Positions 25,558 to 33,780 of a DNA stretch of 44,411 nt are shown here, in pieces. Position numbers and translations under genes: made by a program. The stretch comes from Desulfobulbaceae bacterium (GTDB lineage: Bacteria > Desulfobacterota > Desulfobulbia > Desulfobulbales > Desulfobulbaceae), in assembly GCA_026987195.1 (NCBI GenBank), contig JALSNC010000122.1:1-44411 (forward strand). The letters are read 5' to 3'. The notes beneath the pieces are model-generated. The model did not search any database. It was not told where the DNA came from and worked only from the letters and a program-made list of their open reading frames with translations. The stretch's first letter is position 1. Each line of letters begins with the position of its first letter.

Positions 25558-26376
25558 ATGGATCCCCATCATCACCCCGGAATATCCTTGGACTCCCTGT
25601 TTCTTGTTGCCAGTTTTGTCTTTGGTGCCGTCATCGGCTCATTTCTCAACGTGGTCATCTACCGGCTGCCCGACCGGTCGCGCTCCATTGTCTTTCCACC
25701 TTCGCACTGTCCGCACTGCTCGGCGCCCATCAGGTGGTATGACAATATCCCCATGCTCAGCTACCTGCTCCTGCGCGGCCGCTGCCGTTCCTGCGGGGAA
25801 CCGATCTCACCCCGCTATCCACTGGTCGAGCTCTGCATGGCGCTGCTGTCGGCTGCCCTGTACGCCCGTTTCGGCGCCGGTATCACCTTTGCCTGCTATT
25901 TTCCCTTCCTTGCGGCCCTGCTGACCATCATCTTCATCGACATCGACCACCAGATCATCCCCGACGTGATCAGCCTGCCCGGCATCCTCCTCGGATTTGC
26001 TCTCTCGTTCGTCAATCCGCAGGTCAGCTGGCAGCAGTCGGCTCTGGGCATCCTGCTGGGCGGCGGCGTACTGTACGGGATCGCCGCCGGCTACATGCTC
26101 CTCACCAGACGGGAGGGCATGGGCGGGGGTGACATCAAGCTGCTGGCCATGATCGGCGGTTTCCTCGGCTGGCAGAGCCTGCTCTATGTCATCTTTGCCA
26201 GTTCTCTCGCCGGCAGCGTGGTCGGCATTGGTGCCATGCGAATCCAGGGCAAGGGCGGACGGACCCGGATCCCCTTTGGCCCCTTTCTGGCCCTGGCGGC
26301 CATGTCGTACCTCTTTTTCCGCGAGGATATCATGGCCCTCTGGCAGGCCTACCTGGCCACCGCGGGCAAGGGGTAA
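25558..26376 (+). CDS. pilD: Type IV prepilin peptidase / N-methyltransferase
   Basis: A 272-residue polytopic inner-membrane aspartic protease that trims and N-methylates type IV pilin-like proteins and type II secretion pseudopilins. The start is placed at MDPHHHPGISLD; the upstream extension is repeat-derived. After the first membrane helix comes GSFLNVVIYRLPDRS, then the zinc-type cysteine pairs CPHC and CRSC (about residues 52-80), typical of bifunctional enzymes. The catalytic Asp residues are in FIDIDHQIIPD and in the GGGDIKLLAMIGGFLG motif. About eight hydrophobic segments follow the family pattern. No pilus genes adjoin it. The ribosome binding site is weak. Confidence 0.92.
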   Translation: MDPHHHPGISLDSLFLVASFVFGAVIGSFLNVVIYRLPDRSRSIVFPPSHCPHCSAPIRWYDNIPMLSYLLLRGRCRSCGEPISPRYPLVELCMALLSAALYARFGAGITFACYFPFLAALLTIIFIDIDHQIIPDVISLPGILLGFALSFVNPQVSWQQSALGILLGGGVLYGIAAGYMLLTRREGMGGGDIKLLAMIGGFLGWQSLLYVIFASSLAGSVVGIGAMRIQGKGGRTRIPFGPFLALAAMSYLFFREDIMALWQAYLATAGKG

Positions 26377-26380
26377 AACG

Positions 26381-26734
26381 GTACGCGCTCACAGGAACCG
26401 CACTTTGCACGGTCGTGCCTGCCCGCATAGGTGATGGCGTCGCAAAAAGTCCGATCTACTGCGTTGCAGCGGGTACGGCCAATGCTCGACTCCATGTAGG
26501 CCTCCGCCTGGCCGACACCGCTACGCCTTGTATATCGGACGTTTATGCTGAGCCATCTTTAGAGTGTGATGGACTTTTTATGCGTCCATCATAGGTAGGC
26601 TATCGGAGTCTACGCTTACCTGCGCTCAGGCACGCCTGCACAGGTAAGCGTAGACTCCGAATCTGCGGCCCCTGAGACCGCTTACACCATTGTGGTCGGA
26701 TAACCCGGTGGTTCGCCATCCCGTGAGGGGTTAC
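26381..26734. repeat. Intergenic repeat, family B (copy 2), split by a MITE-like insertion
   Basis: The family B order is kept: GCGCTCACAGGAACCGCA, GCACGGTCGTGCCTGCCCGC, [insertion 26433-26590], GGCTATCGGAGTC, CACGCCTGCACAGGTAAGCG, CTGCGGCCCCTGAGACCGC, and a tail ending CCATCCCGTGAGGGGTTAC. TCGGAGTCTACGCTTACCTG (26603-26622) and its exact 20-base complement (26641-26660) form a long hairpin with an 18-base loop. This is better paired than in the other two copies. Confidence 0.85.
26433..26590. mobile_element. 158-bp MITE-like element with terminal inverted repeats and 6-bp target duplication
   Basis: The element starts GATGGCGTCGCAAAAAGTCC. Its other end, read as reverse complement, starts GATGGACGCATAAAAAGTCC (15 of 20 positions identical). 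It is flanked on both sides by ATAGGT (26427-26432 and 26591-26596), while family B copies 1 and 3 have a single uninterrupted junction here. It encodes no protein, so it would be moved in trans by a transposase not in this window. Confidence 0.8.
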
Positions 26735-26770
26735 ATAAAACGCCCGAACCACACTGTCCTGAAAATTTTC

Positions 26771-26823
26771 GTGATAGTTCACCGCTATCAGCAACTACCT
26801 GAAGAAGAGCAATACTTTTGGTA
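26771..26823. repeat. Family A side unit, inverted orientation (copy 7)
   Basis: GTGATAGTTCACCGCTATCA, GCAACTACCTGAAGAAGAGC, AATACTTTTGGTA is the reverse complement of the side unit at 14557-14605 with substitutions. It lies at the 3' end of the flavodoxin-like gene, next to family B copy 2. Confidence 0.7.
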
Positions 26824-27600
26824 TCAGGGCATGGCCTCGCTGGTCCGGAAATCCAGTTCCCCCAGGTCCCCGCCCTGTTCCAGGGCAAGAGCGATCATCT
26901 CCCCGAACCGTCTTGCCTCGGCAAGCTGATCCCTGGTATGGCCATACTTGTGGTAATACCTTGAGATCCATGAGTGACGCTCGGGAACCCGGCCGGCGAG
27001 CTTGAGAAAGACGCCGAGGGTGCGCCACGGTTCGGGGTTGGGATGGGTGAAAACGATCAGGTTGTCGACCAGGGCGCCGCATTTTCTGAGCAGCGCCCGC
27101 AACCCCCACCAGTGCATGCGCCAGTAGCCGCGGCAGGAGATCAGCGGCAGCACCTTTTTTCCCCTGAACAGACGTTCTCCGTCACGGTCGAAGAGAGAGA
27201 GGACCGGGCCACTGGGGTTATAGGACCAGGTGGGGCCGGCAAGGATGATCAGGTCATACTCCTGGAAACATTTCCCGGACAGCTCCCTGATGGGAATACG
27301 CTGCCGCAGCGCAGTGAGCACCATCATGCGCACGGTCCTGGCCACGGTGCCGATGGGGAAATGCAGGGGCTCGACCGGTTCGATCCGCTCCCATTCCACC
27401 GTGACCAGGTAACGCTGCATCCCTTCGGACATGGCATGGAGGAGATTCTTGGTCTGACTGGAGAAGGAGAAATAGAGGAACAGAATCCTCTTTCCGCCTT
27501 CCTGCACGGTGTCTGCTTCCATGGATCGCTGCATATGACGGGGGAACTCGGGTAAGCCGGCCCCTGTCCCCGGCCGGGGGCAGGAACGGGCCGCGAACAT
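26824..27600 (-). CDS. Flavodoxin-like (NAD(P)H-dependent oxidoreductase fold) protein
   Basis: A 258-residue soluble protein. After about 38 variable residues comes ILFLYFSFSSQTKNLLHAM, a flavodoxin-type phosphate-binding loop (S/T-rich), then YDLIILAGPTWSYNPSGPVL, which matches the second FMN-contacting loop, and GKKVLPLISCRGYW as the third strand. The overall pattern is a flavodoxin fold larger than true flavodoxins. Similar proteins are annotated as dialkylresorcinol-condensing-enzyme-like or flavodoxin family; I cannot assign a reaction. The ATG at 27600 has AAGGGG five bases upstream. Internal ATGs at 27534 and 27522 are alternatives. It lies just beyond the dsr operon terminator, on the same strand. 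Confidence 0.7.
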   Translation of the reverse strand: MFAARSCPRPGTGAGLPEFPRHMQRSMEADTVQEGGKRILFLYFSFSSQTKNLLHAMSEGMQRYLVTVEWERIEPVEPLHFPIGTVARTVRMMVLTALRQRIPIRELSGKCFQEYDLIILAGPTWSYNPSGPVLSLFDRDGERLFRGKKVLPLISCRGYWRMHWWGLRALLRKCGALVDNLIVFTHPNPEPWRTLGVFLKLAGRVPERHSWISRYYHKYGHTRDQLAEARRFGEMIALALEQGGDLGELDFRTSEAMP

Positions 27601-27629
27601 GCCATCCCCTTATAGCACACACAGGGCAT

Positions 27630-27660
27630 AAAAAAAAGCCCCCGCAATGGATCGGGGGCT
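27630..27660 (-). terminator. Intrinsic terminator of dsrMKJOP
   Basis: AGCCCCCG (27637-27644) and CGGGGGCT (27653-27660) form a G+C-rich stem with an eight-base loop. On the minus strand it is followed by a run of T residues (27637-27630). It lies about 30 bases after the dsrP stop and before the flavodoxin-like gene. Confidence 0.92.
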
Positions 27661-27691
27661 TTGGTTGGACAGATTTCCGTGTGACAAGGGA

Positions 27692-28864
27692 TCAGGCGTG
27701 GATATCCTCTTCCACCTTGACGGCGATCTTGTAGAGCACGGAGAGGATGAAGAACCCTGTGCACCAGACGGCGATGGTGATGAATATCTCGTTGGCCGTG
27801 GGATAGTACTCGGTGATCTGTTCCAGAGGATTGGGAACAAAGCCGCCGAGGACAAAGCCGATACCCTTGTCCAGCCAGAGCGAGATGAAGAGAAGCACGC
27901 AGCCCAGGCCCAGGTAGAAATCGTTCTGCCGTCGCGTATAGGGAATGGAGAGCAGGGCAATGGCGATGACTCCCAGGATCACGAAGCCGTACATGAAGGG
28001 AACAAGGTTGTCGTAGGTAACGCCATGCTCGGTGATGCCGAAGAAGAGATAGTCAAGTGCAGCCTTGTGGCCGGGAATATTGGAGTAGTAGGCGACGAAA
28101 AACTCCAGGCCGACGAAGAAGGCATTGGTCAGGGCGGCATAGAGTATGATGGTAACCAGCTTGTCGATGGCCTTCTTGCCGGCATCGAACTTGGTGACCC
28201 GCTTGAGGATCAGGGCGGCAACCACGATCAGCGAGGGGCCGGCGGCAAAGGCTGAGGCCAGAAAGCGGGGAGCGATGATGGCGGACAGCCAGAAATGCCT
28301 CCCGGGAAGACCGCAGTAGAGCATGGCGGTCACCGTATGAATGGAGATGGCGAACGGGATCGAGATATAGACAAAGGGGTAGATCCACTTGGGCGGCGCC
28401 ACCTCCTTGTGCTCGGAGGTGAGAATCACCCAGCCGCACAGAAGGTTGAGGAAGAGATAGCCGTTGAGAACGATCATGTCCCAGAAGAGCATGGAATGGG
28501 GCGTGGGATGCAGAAGCACGTTCAGGGCCCGGATCGGCTGACCGAGATCGACGATGATGAACATCAGGCACATGATCAGCGAGGCGATGGCCAGGAATTC
28601 GCCCAGGATGGTGATCCTTCCGAATTCCTTGTAATTGTGAATATAATAGGGCAGAACGAGCATCACGCCTCCGGCTGCGACACCGACCAGGAAGGTGAAC
28701 TGGGAAATGTACAGTCCCCAGGAGACATCCCGGCTCATGCCGGTCAGCCCGAGACCGTAGTTATACTGCCGGACGTAGCATATTGCCCCGATGGCCATGA
28801 AAGTGCCCAGGAAGGCCAGCCACATCCAGTAATACTTGTTTCCTTTTAGCGCTTTTTCTAACAT
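27692..28864 (-). CDS. dsrP: DsrP, NrfD-family quinone-interacting membrane subunit
   Basis: A 390-residue polytopic membrane protein with about ten hydrophobic segments, beginning MLEKALKGNKYYWMW. The NrfD/PsrC family is recognised from SWGLYISQFTFLVGVAAGG, PTPHSMLFWDMIVLNGYLFLN and the VTAMLYCGLPGRHFW segment. In the Dsr complex it exchanges electrons between the menaquinone pool and the DsrO/DsrJ side at the periplasmic face. I prefer ATG 28864 (GAGG five bases upstream). ATG 28879 would overlap dsrO and is the other option. It is the last gene of the operon and is followed by the terminator at 27630-27660. Confidence 0.93.
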   Translation of the reverse strand: MLEKALKGNKYYWMWLAFLGTFMAIGAICYVRQYNYGLGLTGMSRDVSWGLYISQFTFLVGVAAGGVMLVLPYYIHNYKEFGRITILGEFLAIASLIMCLMFIIVDLGQPIRALNVLLHPTPHSMLFWDMIVLNGYLFLNLLCGWVILTSEHKEVAPPKWIYPFVYISIPFAISIHTVTAMLYCGLPGRHFWLSAIIAPRFLASAFAAGPSLIVVAALILKRVTKFDAGKKAIDKLVTIILYAALTNAFFVGLEFFVAYYSNIPGHKAALDYLFFGITEHGVTYDNLVPFMYGFVILGVIAIALLSIPYTRRQNDFYLGLGCVLLFISLWLDKGIGFVLGGFVPNPLEQITEYYPTANEIFITIAVWCTGFFILSVLYKIAVKVEEDIHA

Positions 28865-28871
28865 GGCGTCC

Positions 28872-29732
28872 TCATACAATATAAAAGACTGATGGATGGG
28901 TACCCAGTGATGGTTTACGCTGAATGGTGAAGTTGGTCTTCAGCATCTGCCGGATCTCGGAGTTGGGATCATTGAGATCGCCGAACACAATGGCCTTGCT
29001 CTCGGCGCACGCCTCGACACAGGCCGGCTGTTTGCCAAGACCGACACGCTCGGCGCACATGTTGCACTTTTCCACCACACCGCGCATCCTGGTGGGAAAC
29101 TTGCGATTGAGCTTGTTCATGTCCAGGCCGGCCCGGGGATCACGCCAGTTGAAACTCCGGGAGCCGTAGGGACAGGCGGCCATGCAGAACCGGCAGCCGA
29201 TGCAGCGATGGTAATCCATGGCGACGATGCCGTCCTTGTTCTTGAAGGTGGCCTTGGTCGGGCAGGCGCGGACGCAGGGCGGAGTGTCGCAGTGGTTGCA
29301 GAGAACCAGCACCTCGTTGTCCAGGGTCAATTTGTCCTTGTAGTAGCTGGAATGCTCGGGAAATGCATTCTCATACTCGGCCAGCCAGATCCACTTGATC
29401 TCATGCCTTTTGTTGGTAAAGTGGGGCACGTTGTGGGTCGAGTGGCAGGCATGGATTGCCTTCTCCGCCAGCTCGGGATCTTCGCGGAACTTCCGCAGGT
29501 CGATGACGAGTCCCCACCGCCTCCCGGTTTTCGCGACTTCCCCGGCCTCGCCGTGACCCTTGGCCTCGGCCTCGTGCGTCTCCGCCAGGGCGGCAGGGTC
29601 GATCTCCTTGGCAGCTCTGGCCCCGACCGGGCTCGTGCCGGTGACAAGCCGGTCAACCACTGCCGGTCCCCCAAGTCCTGCCAGCGTTGAAATGCCGGCA
29701 ATCTTAAGGAAGTCTCTTCTCTTCTTATCCAT
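28872..29732 (-). CDS. dsrO: DsrO, periplasmic ferredoxin-like iron-sulfur subunit
   Basis: A 286-residue protein with a Tat signal KKRRDFLKIAG at the very start, so it is exported folded. ATG 29732 is preceded by AGGAGG at good spacing; a GTG at 29759 would bury the Tat motif. It has three clear cysteine blocks: Cys145/148/153/157 (CNHCDTPPCVRACP), Cys177/180/183/187 (CIGCRFCMAACP) and Cys223/226/238/242 (CNMCAERV to ACVEAC). An extra CHSTHN lies at about 96. These bind the 4Fe-4S clusters that wire DsrP to DsrJ. It has 23 bases to dsrJ upstream. Confidence 0.95.
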   Translation of the reverse strand: MDKKRRDFLKIAGISTLAGLGGPAVVDRLVTGTSPVGARAAKEIDPAALAETHEAEAKGHGEAGEVAKTGRRWGLVIDLRKFREDPELAEKAIHACHSTHNVPHFTNKRHEIKWIWLAEYENAFPEHSSYYKDKLTLDNEVLVLCNHCDTPPCVRACPTKATFKNKDGIVAMDYHRCIGCRFCMAACPYGSRSFNWRDPRAGLDMNKLNRKFPTRMRGVVEKCNMCAERVGLGKQPACVEACAESKAIVFGDLNDPNSEIRQMLKTNFTIQRKPSLGTHPSVFYIV

Positions 29733-29755
29733 CAGAATATATCCTCCTTTGCGGC

Positions 29756-30130
29756 TCACTCAACAGGAGCTAAATGGCAATCCCAGCAATACGGAGTCAC
29801 AGATGCGTAGGTGTGACATCTGTCACAGAACTTTTTCTTGCTCGAATGACACTGCATGCAGGTGTTCATCAGGCTCTTCTGGTACTCCTTTCCGGCGATC
29901 TTCACGTCATACGAGCGGTCACCCGTGCGCAGCACCAGATCTCGCCACCGGTTGAGCAGCTGCATGTGCTCGGCCCGCATGTCGGCAACCGGCAGTACGC
30001 ACTCCTTGACATCCTTGGGCAGCTCGGGCTTCGGCACCTCCGAGGCGTCGCCGTGGTTGTACCAGACGGGAAAGGTGATAAACAGGACAAAGATGATCAG
30101 TCCCGGAATGATTTTATCACTGTCATACAT
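29756..30130 (-). CDS. dsrJ: DsrJ, triheme cytochrome c
   Basis: A 124-residue protein with an N-terminal membrane anchor (about 8-24, IIPGLIIFVLFITFPV) and three heme sites: CMQCH at 91-95, CDRCH at 102-106 and CWDCH at 115-119. Cys44 in KECVLPVADMR matches the cysteine reported as an unusual axial heme ligand in DsrJ of Allochromatium. That link is from family knowledge. GGAGG precedes the ATG by about seven bases. It is the periplasmic redox subunit of the Dsr membrane complex. Confidence 0.95.
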   Translation of the reverse strand: MYDSDKIIPGLIIFVLFITFPVWYNHGDASEVPKPELPKDVKECVLPVADMRAEHMQLLNRWRDLVLRTGDRSYDVKIAGKEYQKSLMNTCMQCHSSKKKFCDRCHTYASVTPYCWDCHLAPVE

Positions 30131-30157
30131 CGTTAATCCTCCATTCCTGCCAGGGAA

Positions 30158-31789
30158 TTAGACCAAAGTCCGAAGACCTTCATCAAGTTCTTGTCTCTGT
30201 TCACCTTCAATTACCAGGGCATTGCCCACCAGCTCGCTGAGGCCGCAGACGGTCACCTCGGGCACCCAGTAGTTCATCAGGGTGGTCAGGGTGGCGCGGT
30301 CAATGGCACAGACACAGCCGAGGTGGTTGACGCCATGTTTTTCGTGCACGTAGCGGACCGCATTGGCGCGGGGCAGACCGGCGCGCATTCTCAGCTCCAT
30401 GATCTCGTCGGTGTTAAGCGCCGTTCCGGAGCCGCAGCAGAAGGTCTTCTCACGGATGGTGTTTTCCGGCATCTCCCACCACTGGTCGACCACGTGGTCG
30501 AGGATGTAGCGCGGTTCCTCCAGCAGGCCCATGGCCCGGGCAGTGTTACAGGAGTCGTGCCAGGTCGCCTTGACATGGCTGTTGCGGCTCTTGTCCAGGG
30601 TGATCTTGCCGTTCTTGATCAGGTCGGCGGTAAACTCGGAGATATGCACCATCTTGGTGGCCTTGGCGTTTTCAAACACCGTGCCGGTGATGGGCGACCT
30701 GGGCACCTCGAGGAAATCCGCCGGCCCGTTCATGGTGTTCATGTACTGATGCACCACGCGCCACATGTGACCGCACTCGCCGCCGAGGATCCACTTGACC
30801 CCCAACCGCTTGGCCTCGGCATACATCTTGCCGTTGAGTTTCTTCATCATCTCGTTGGAGGTGAAGAGGCCGAAGTTACCGCCCTCGGAGGCATAGGTGG
30901 ACCAGGTATAGTCCAGGCCGATGGCCTCGAACAGCAGCAGATATCCCATGCAGGTGAAGAGCCCGGGCTCGGCAAACACATCGGCCGAAGGGGTGATGAA
31001 GAGGATCTCGGCCCCCTTGCGGTTGAAGGTCGGGTTGACCTTGACCCCGGTCAGGTTCTCGATATCCTCGCACAGGAAATCGATGTTGCCCTTGAAGGCC
31101 TGGGGGGTAAGTCCCATGTGGTTACCGGTGCGGTTGGAGTTGGCCACCGGCTCCATGGCCCAGTTGATGCCGCAGCCCACCAGGTGGAGCAGCTCGCGCA
31201 GCATCATGGTGATCTCGGCGGTGTCGATACCGTAGGGGCAGAAGACGGAACAGCGGCGACACTCGGTGCACTGGTAGGCGTACATAAACCACTCCTTGAG
31301 CACACCGACTGTCATCTCGCGGGCCCCGGCCATCTTGCCGAGCAGTTTGCCAGCCAGGGTAAAGTCGTTCCTGTAGACCGAACGGAGCAGTTCCGCCCGC
31401 AGGACCGGCATGTTTTTCGGATCACCGGTGCCGAGGAAGAAATGGCACTTGTCCGCACAGGCGCCGCAGCGGACACAGCAATCCATGAAGATCTTCAGTG
31501 AACGGAACCTGTCCAGCCGGTCGGCCAGCCCGTTGATGATGATCTCCTTCCAGTTTTCCGGGAGCTTCCAGTCGTCATCCTCCGGATTCCACTCGCGGGC
31601 ATTGGGGAAACTCACCCCCTGCTGGCTGTCCAGATACTTGAGGATATCCGGCTTGGTGGTGTAGGCGTAATTTCCCGGCTTGAACTTGACCGGTATCTCC
31701 ATCCAGGGCTTTGTCGGGATCGACCCTGTCATCAACGAAGGACCCTCGACAACGCTCCGCGCTAACTTGTCTACCTTTACAACTGCCAT
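30158..31789 (-). CDS. dsrK: DsrK, HdrD-like catalytic iron-sulfur subunit
   Basis: A 543-residue cytoplasmic subunit related to the heterodisulfide reductase subunit HdrD. There are two 4Fe-4S ferredoxin sites, Cys105/108/111/115 (CVRCGACADKC) and Cys174/177/180/184 (CTECRRCSVFC). The two cysteine-rich CCG-type regions show LGGECGH at about 336-341 with HDSCNTARAMG at 411, and FCCGSG at 450-455, the likely site of the noncubane cluster. In the current model it reduces the DsrC trisulfide or disulfide formed during sulfite reduction, taking electrons through DsrM. dsrC and dsrAB are not in this window. Confidence 0.95.
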   Translation of the reverse strand: MAVVKVDKLARSVVEGPSLMTGSIPTKPWMEIPVKFKPGNYAYTTKPDILKYLDSQQGVSFPNAREWNPEDDDWKLPENWKEIIINGLADRLDRFRSLKIFMDCCVRCGACADKCHFFLGTGDPKNMPVLRAELLRSVYRNDFTLAGKLLGKMAGAREMTVGVLKEWFMYAYQCTECRRCSVFCPYGIDTAEITMMLRELLHLVGCGINWAMEPVANSNRTGNHMGLTPQAFKGNIDFLCEDIENLTGVKVNPTFNRKGAEILFITPSADVFAEPGLFTCMGYLLLFEAIGLDYTWSTYASEGGNFGLFTSNEMMKKLNGKMYAEAKRLGVKWILGGECGHMWRVVHQYMNTMNGPADFLEVPRSPITGTVFENAKATKMVHISEFTADLIKNGKITLDKSRNSHVKATWHDSCNTARAMGLLEEPRYILDHVVDQWWEMPENTIREKTFCCGSGTALNTDEIMELRMRAGLPRANAVRYVHEKHGVNHLGCVCAIDRATLTTLMNYWVPEVTVCGLSELVGNALVIEGEQRQELDEGLRTLV

Positions 31790-31824
31790 TGCTCTATCCT
31801 TATCCTCTTGAGGTTATGCAACCG

Positions 31825-32844
31825 TTAGTCGTCGGCCTTTTTGGGCAACTCTTTCTCGACAGGGATTCCCTGCTCGACCATATCCTCCCTGAACTCATCC
31901 TCGTAGCTCGCATAGGAGTGCGGTTTGATATCCGGGTTCCAGGGATTGATGTGGCGTACCATCCGCGAATTGTTGGGCAGGTTCCTGGTGGGGCTCAGGA
32001 AGACACCGCCCATGTGCATCAGCTTGCTGAACGGAAAGTAGGCAAGCAGGGTGGAGACGAGAAACAGGTGGACATAGAAGATCGCCCCGATATCGGTGGT
32101 GATGGATGGCTGAAAGGTGACAAGACCCACGGCGAGCCGCTTGATGGCGACGATATCCACGTCGGTGCGCAGGAAGAAACGCATCAGGATACCGGTGGTG
32201 GCGATGGCGAAGATGAGAAAAAGCGGAAAGTAGTCGTTGGCCAGCGAGATGTACCGTACCTGCCGGTTGATAAGCCGGCGACCGAAAAGCAGGACCAGGG
32301 CCAGCAGAATGGTGGCATCGGTGAGATACATGGTGGGGGCACCGATCTGGAGTATGCCGTCGCCGAACTCGAGAGCCTTGACGAATCCCGGCACCGGATC
32401 CAGGAACAGCCGCATGTGGCGCAGGACGATCATCAGGAAGCTGTAATGGAAAAGAATACCGAACAGCCACAACCATTTGCTCGACTCGTAGGTCAGCTTG
32501 GGGCCGTCGTAGACAGAGGCCTTGGTATTGCGCCAGAGCGAACGGAACAACAGGATTTCAAGGGCCATCCTCGCAACCACCTGCGAGGCATTCACCGGTG
32601 ACTCGAGCTTGTCCTGCTTGATCCACGGCAGGGAGTATTCCTGACCGCAGGTTGTCGGAATCCTGAACGGAACCGGTGATTTGGCCCATTGGACCACCCG
32701 GTAGCAGAATCCGCCCAGAAAGAGGGCCATGGCCAGGTACGGAATCGCAACACCAAACAAGTATTGCATTCCCGGTATCTGCGCCCCAATCCACGCAATC
32801 AACACCAAGGCAATAACTGCCGCCAACGGGAAGGTGTACTTCAT
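31825..32844 (-). CDS. dsrM: DsrM, NarI-like membrane cytochrome b subunit
   Basis: A 339-residue membrane protein with about six transmembrane segments and NarI-type heme b histidines: LFHYSFLMIVLRHMRLF carries two and IFYVHLFLVSTLLAYFPFSKLMHMGG carries the other pair. The C-terminal soluble tail (NPWNPDIKPHSYASYEDEF) is usual for DsrM. It takes electrons from menaquinol and feeds DsrK. It opens the dsrMKJOP operon; GAGGGAG lies a few bases before the ATG. The 300-base upstream gap contains palindromes listed separately and no convincing gene. Confidence 0.95.
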   Translation of the reverse strand: MKYTFPLAAVIALVLIAWIGAQIPGMQYLFGVAIPYLAMALFLGGFCYRVVQWAKSPVPFRIPTTCGQEYSLPWIKQDKLESPVNASQVVARMALEILLFRSLWRNTKASVYDGPKLTYESSKWLWLFGILFHYSFLMIVLRHMRLFLDPVPGFVKALEFGDGILQIGAPTMYLTDATILLALVLLFGRRLINRQVRYISLANDYFPLFLIFAIATTGILMRFFLRTDVDIVAIKRLAVGLVTFQPSITTDIGAIFYVHLFLVSTLLAYFPFSKLMHMGGVFLSPTRNLPNNSRMVRHINPWNPDIKPHSYASYEDEFREDMVEQGIPVEKELPKKADD

Positions 32845-32863
32845 CGATCACTCCCTCGCTTTC

Positions 32864-32919
32864 AAGTTAAACGTTAACTTTGATCCGAAAACGCCTGCCC
32901 ACTCCCAACCGCCAGGCGT
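32864..32919 (-). promoter_or_regulatory. Palindromic sites upstream of dsrM
   Basis: AAGTTAA-ACG-TTAACTT (32864-32880) is a perfect seven-base inverted repeat whose near edge is 20 bases from the dsrM start. Just upstream, ACGCCTG (32891-32897) and CAGGCGT (32913-32919) form a second perfect seven-base inverted repeat with a 15-base loop. The first resembles a dimeric-regulator operator, the second a leader hairpin. No consensus promoter is clear. The remaining 32920-33144 shows no gene or other structure. Confidence 0.45.
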
Positions 32920-33144
32920 CTTCCCGGTTTGTTGTGGCTGCGGCCCATACGCTGGTCCGGCCATGCTGGTTATATGAAAATCTCCACCGGGAACCCCTCA
33001 TCCCCGCGGAGATCTCCATGTTCCTCTGTGCCACCGGTCCGGCCATCCGGACAGACCGCACCACTGCAGCCAGGCCGGGACCGCCGCTTCCCGTGTCCGG
33101 GGCGGAACATCCCGCAGACATCGAACTGCCAGGACTGTGCCGCG

Positions 33145-33678
33145 TCAGTGAACCGGGGGTTTATCCTGTATGCCGCGCCGGGCCAGTGAGGACGGGCAGC
33201 CGGAATCGGTGAGGATATAACTGCCGCTTTTCAATTCACGAATCCGGTTCTCGTACAGCTGTTCCCGGCAGGCGGTGTACATATCAAAAGCTGCCAGCGC
33301 AGCCCGGTCTATATCGCAATCAAATGAATCGAGCTCGGAGAGAAGATGACGGGTGTTCTTATCGGCGGAAAGGACCTGCCTGACCACCCACTTGAGCTCC
33401 AGAATCGGCGCAACGGCCTGCGCCGGGGTAAATTCCTGGACCGCACGGATACGGATCACCTGGTCCAGGGGCGCCAGGTACTCCTCCCTGGGCGCCTTGC
33501 TGAGCAGCAGGTCGAAGAGGGAACTCAGGCCTTCACGGATATTGACCCCCACGGGATTGGCGAACTTATCCCTGGACCGCTTGAAAAAACCCGACGAGAC
33601 ATAACTGTCCAGTGTCCTGTCAACCCAGGTGGACAGGATCTGCTTTCTCTTGCTTTTCAGTGTCTCGATCAGGTTCAT
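33145..33678 (-). CDS. RsbRD N-terminal-domain protein upstream of dsrM
   Basis: A 177-residue all-helical soluble protein. The opening MNLIETLKSKRKQILSTWVDRTLDSY, DKFANPVGVNIREGLSSLFD and FTPAQAVAPILELKWVVRQ match the RsbRD N-terminal (globin-like sensor) domain of stressosome-type co-antagonists. The STAS domain those proteins carry is absent, so this is the sensor domain alone. It lies directly upstream of dsrM on the same strand, a neighbour I recall for dsrMKJOP in other sulfate reducers. A role in sensing or controlling Dsr expression is inference. It is separated from dsrM by 300 bases. Confidence 0.8.
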   Translation of the reverse strand: MNLIETLKSKRKQILSTWVDRTLDSYVSSGFFKRSRDKFANPVGVNIREGLSSLFDLLLSKAPREEYLAPLDQVIRIRAVQEFTPAQAVAPILELKWVVRQVLSADKNTRHLLSELDSFDCDIDRAALAAFDMYTACREQLYENRIRELKSGSYILTDSGCPSSLARRGIQDKPPVH

Positions 33679-33780
33679 CGCTCTTCAATATTATTTGCTT
33701 TTTGCTTCAGGCAGAAATGAATGATGATTCATACGGAACAAGCTCTAGCATGATTGTAAACTGATTTCAAGAGAAAAATT

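Noticed and set aside
32880..33212. Small genes in the dsrM upstream gap, either strand
   Set aside because: Frames of 68-110 residues lack ribosome binding sites and recognisable features; the sequence is better explained as leader DNA with palindromes.
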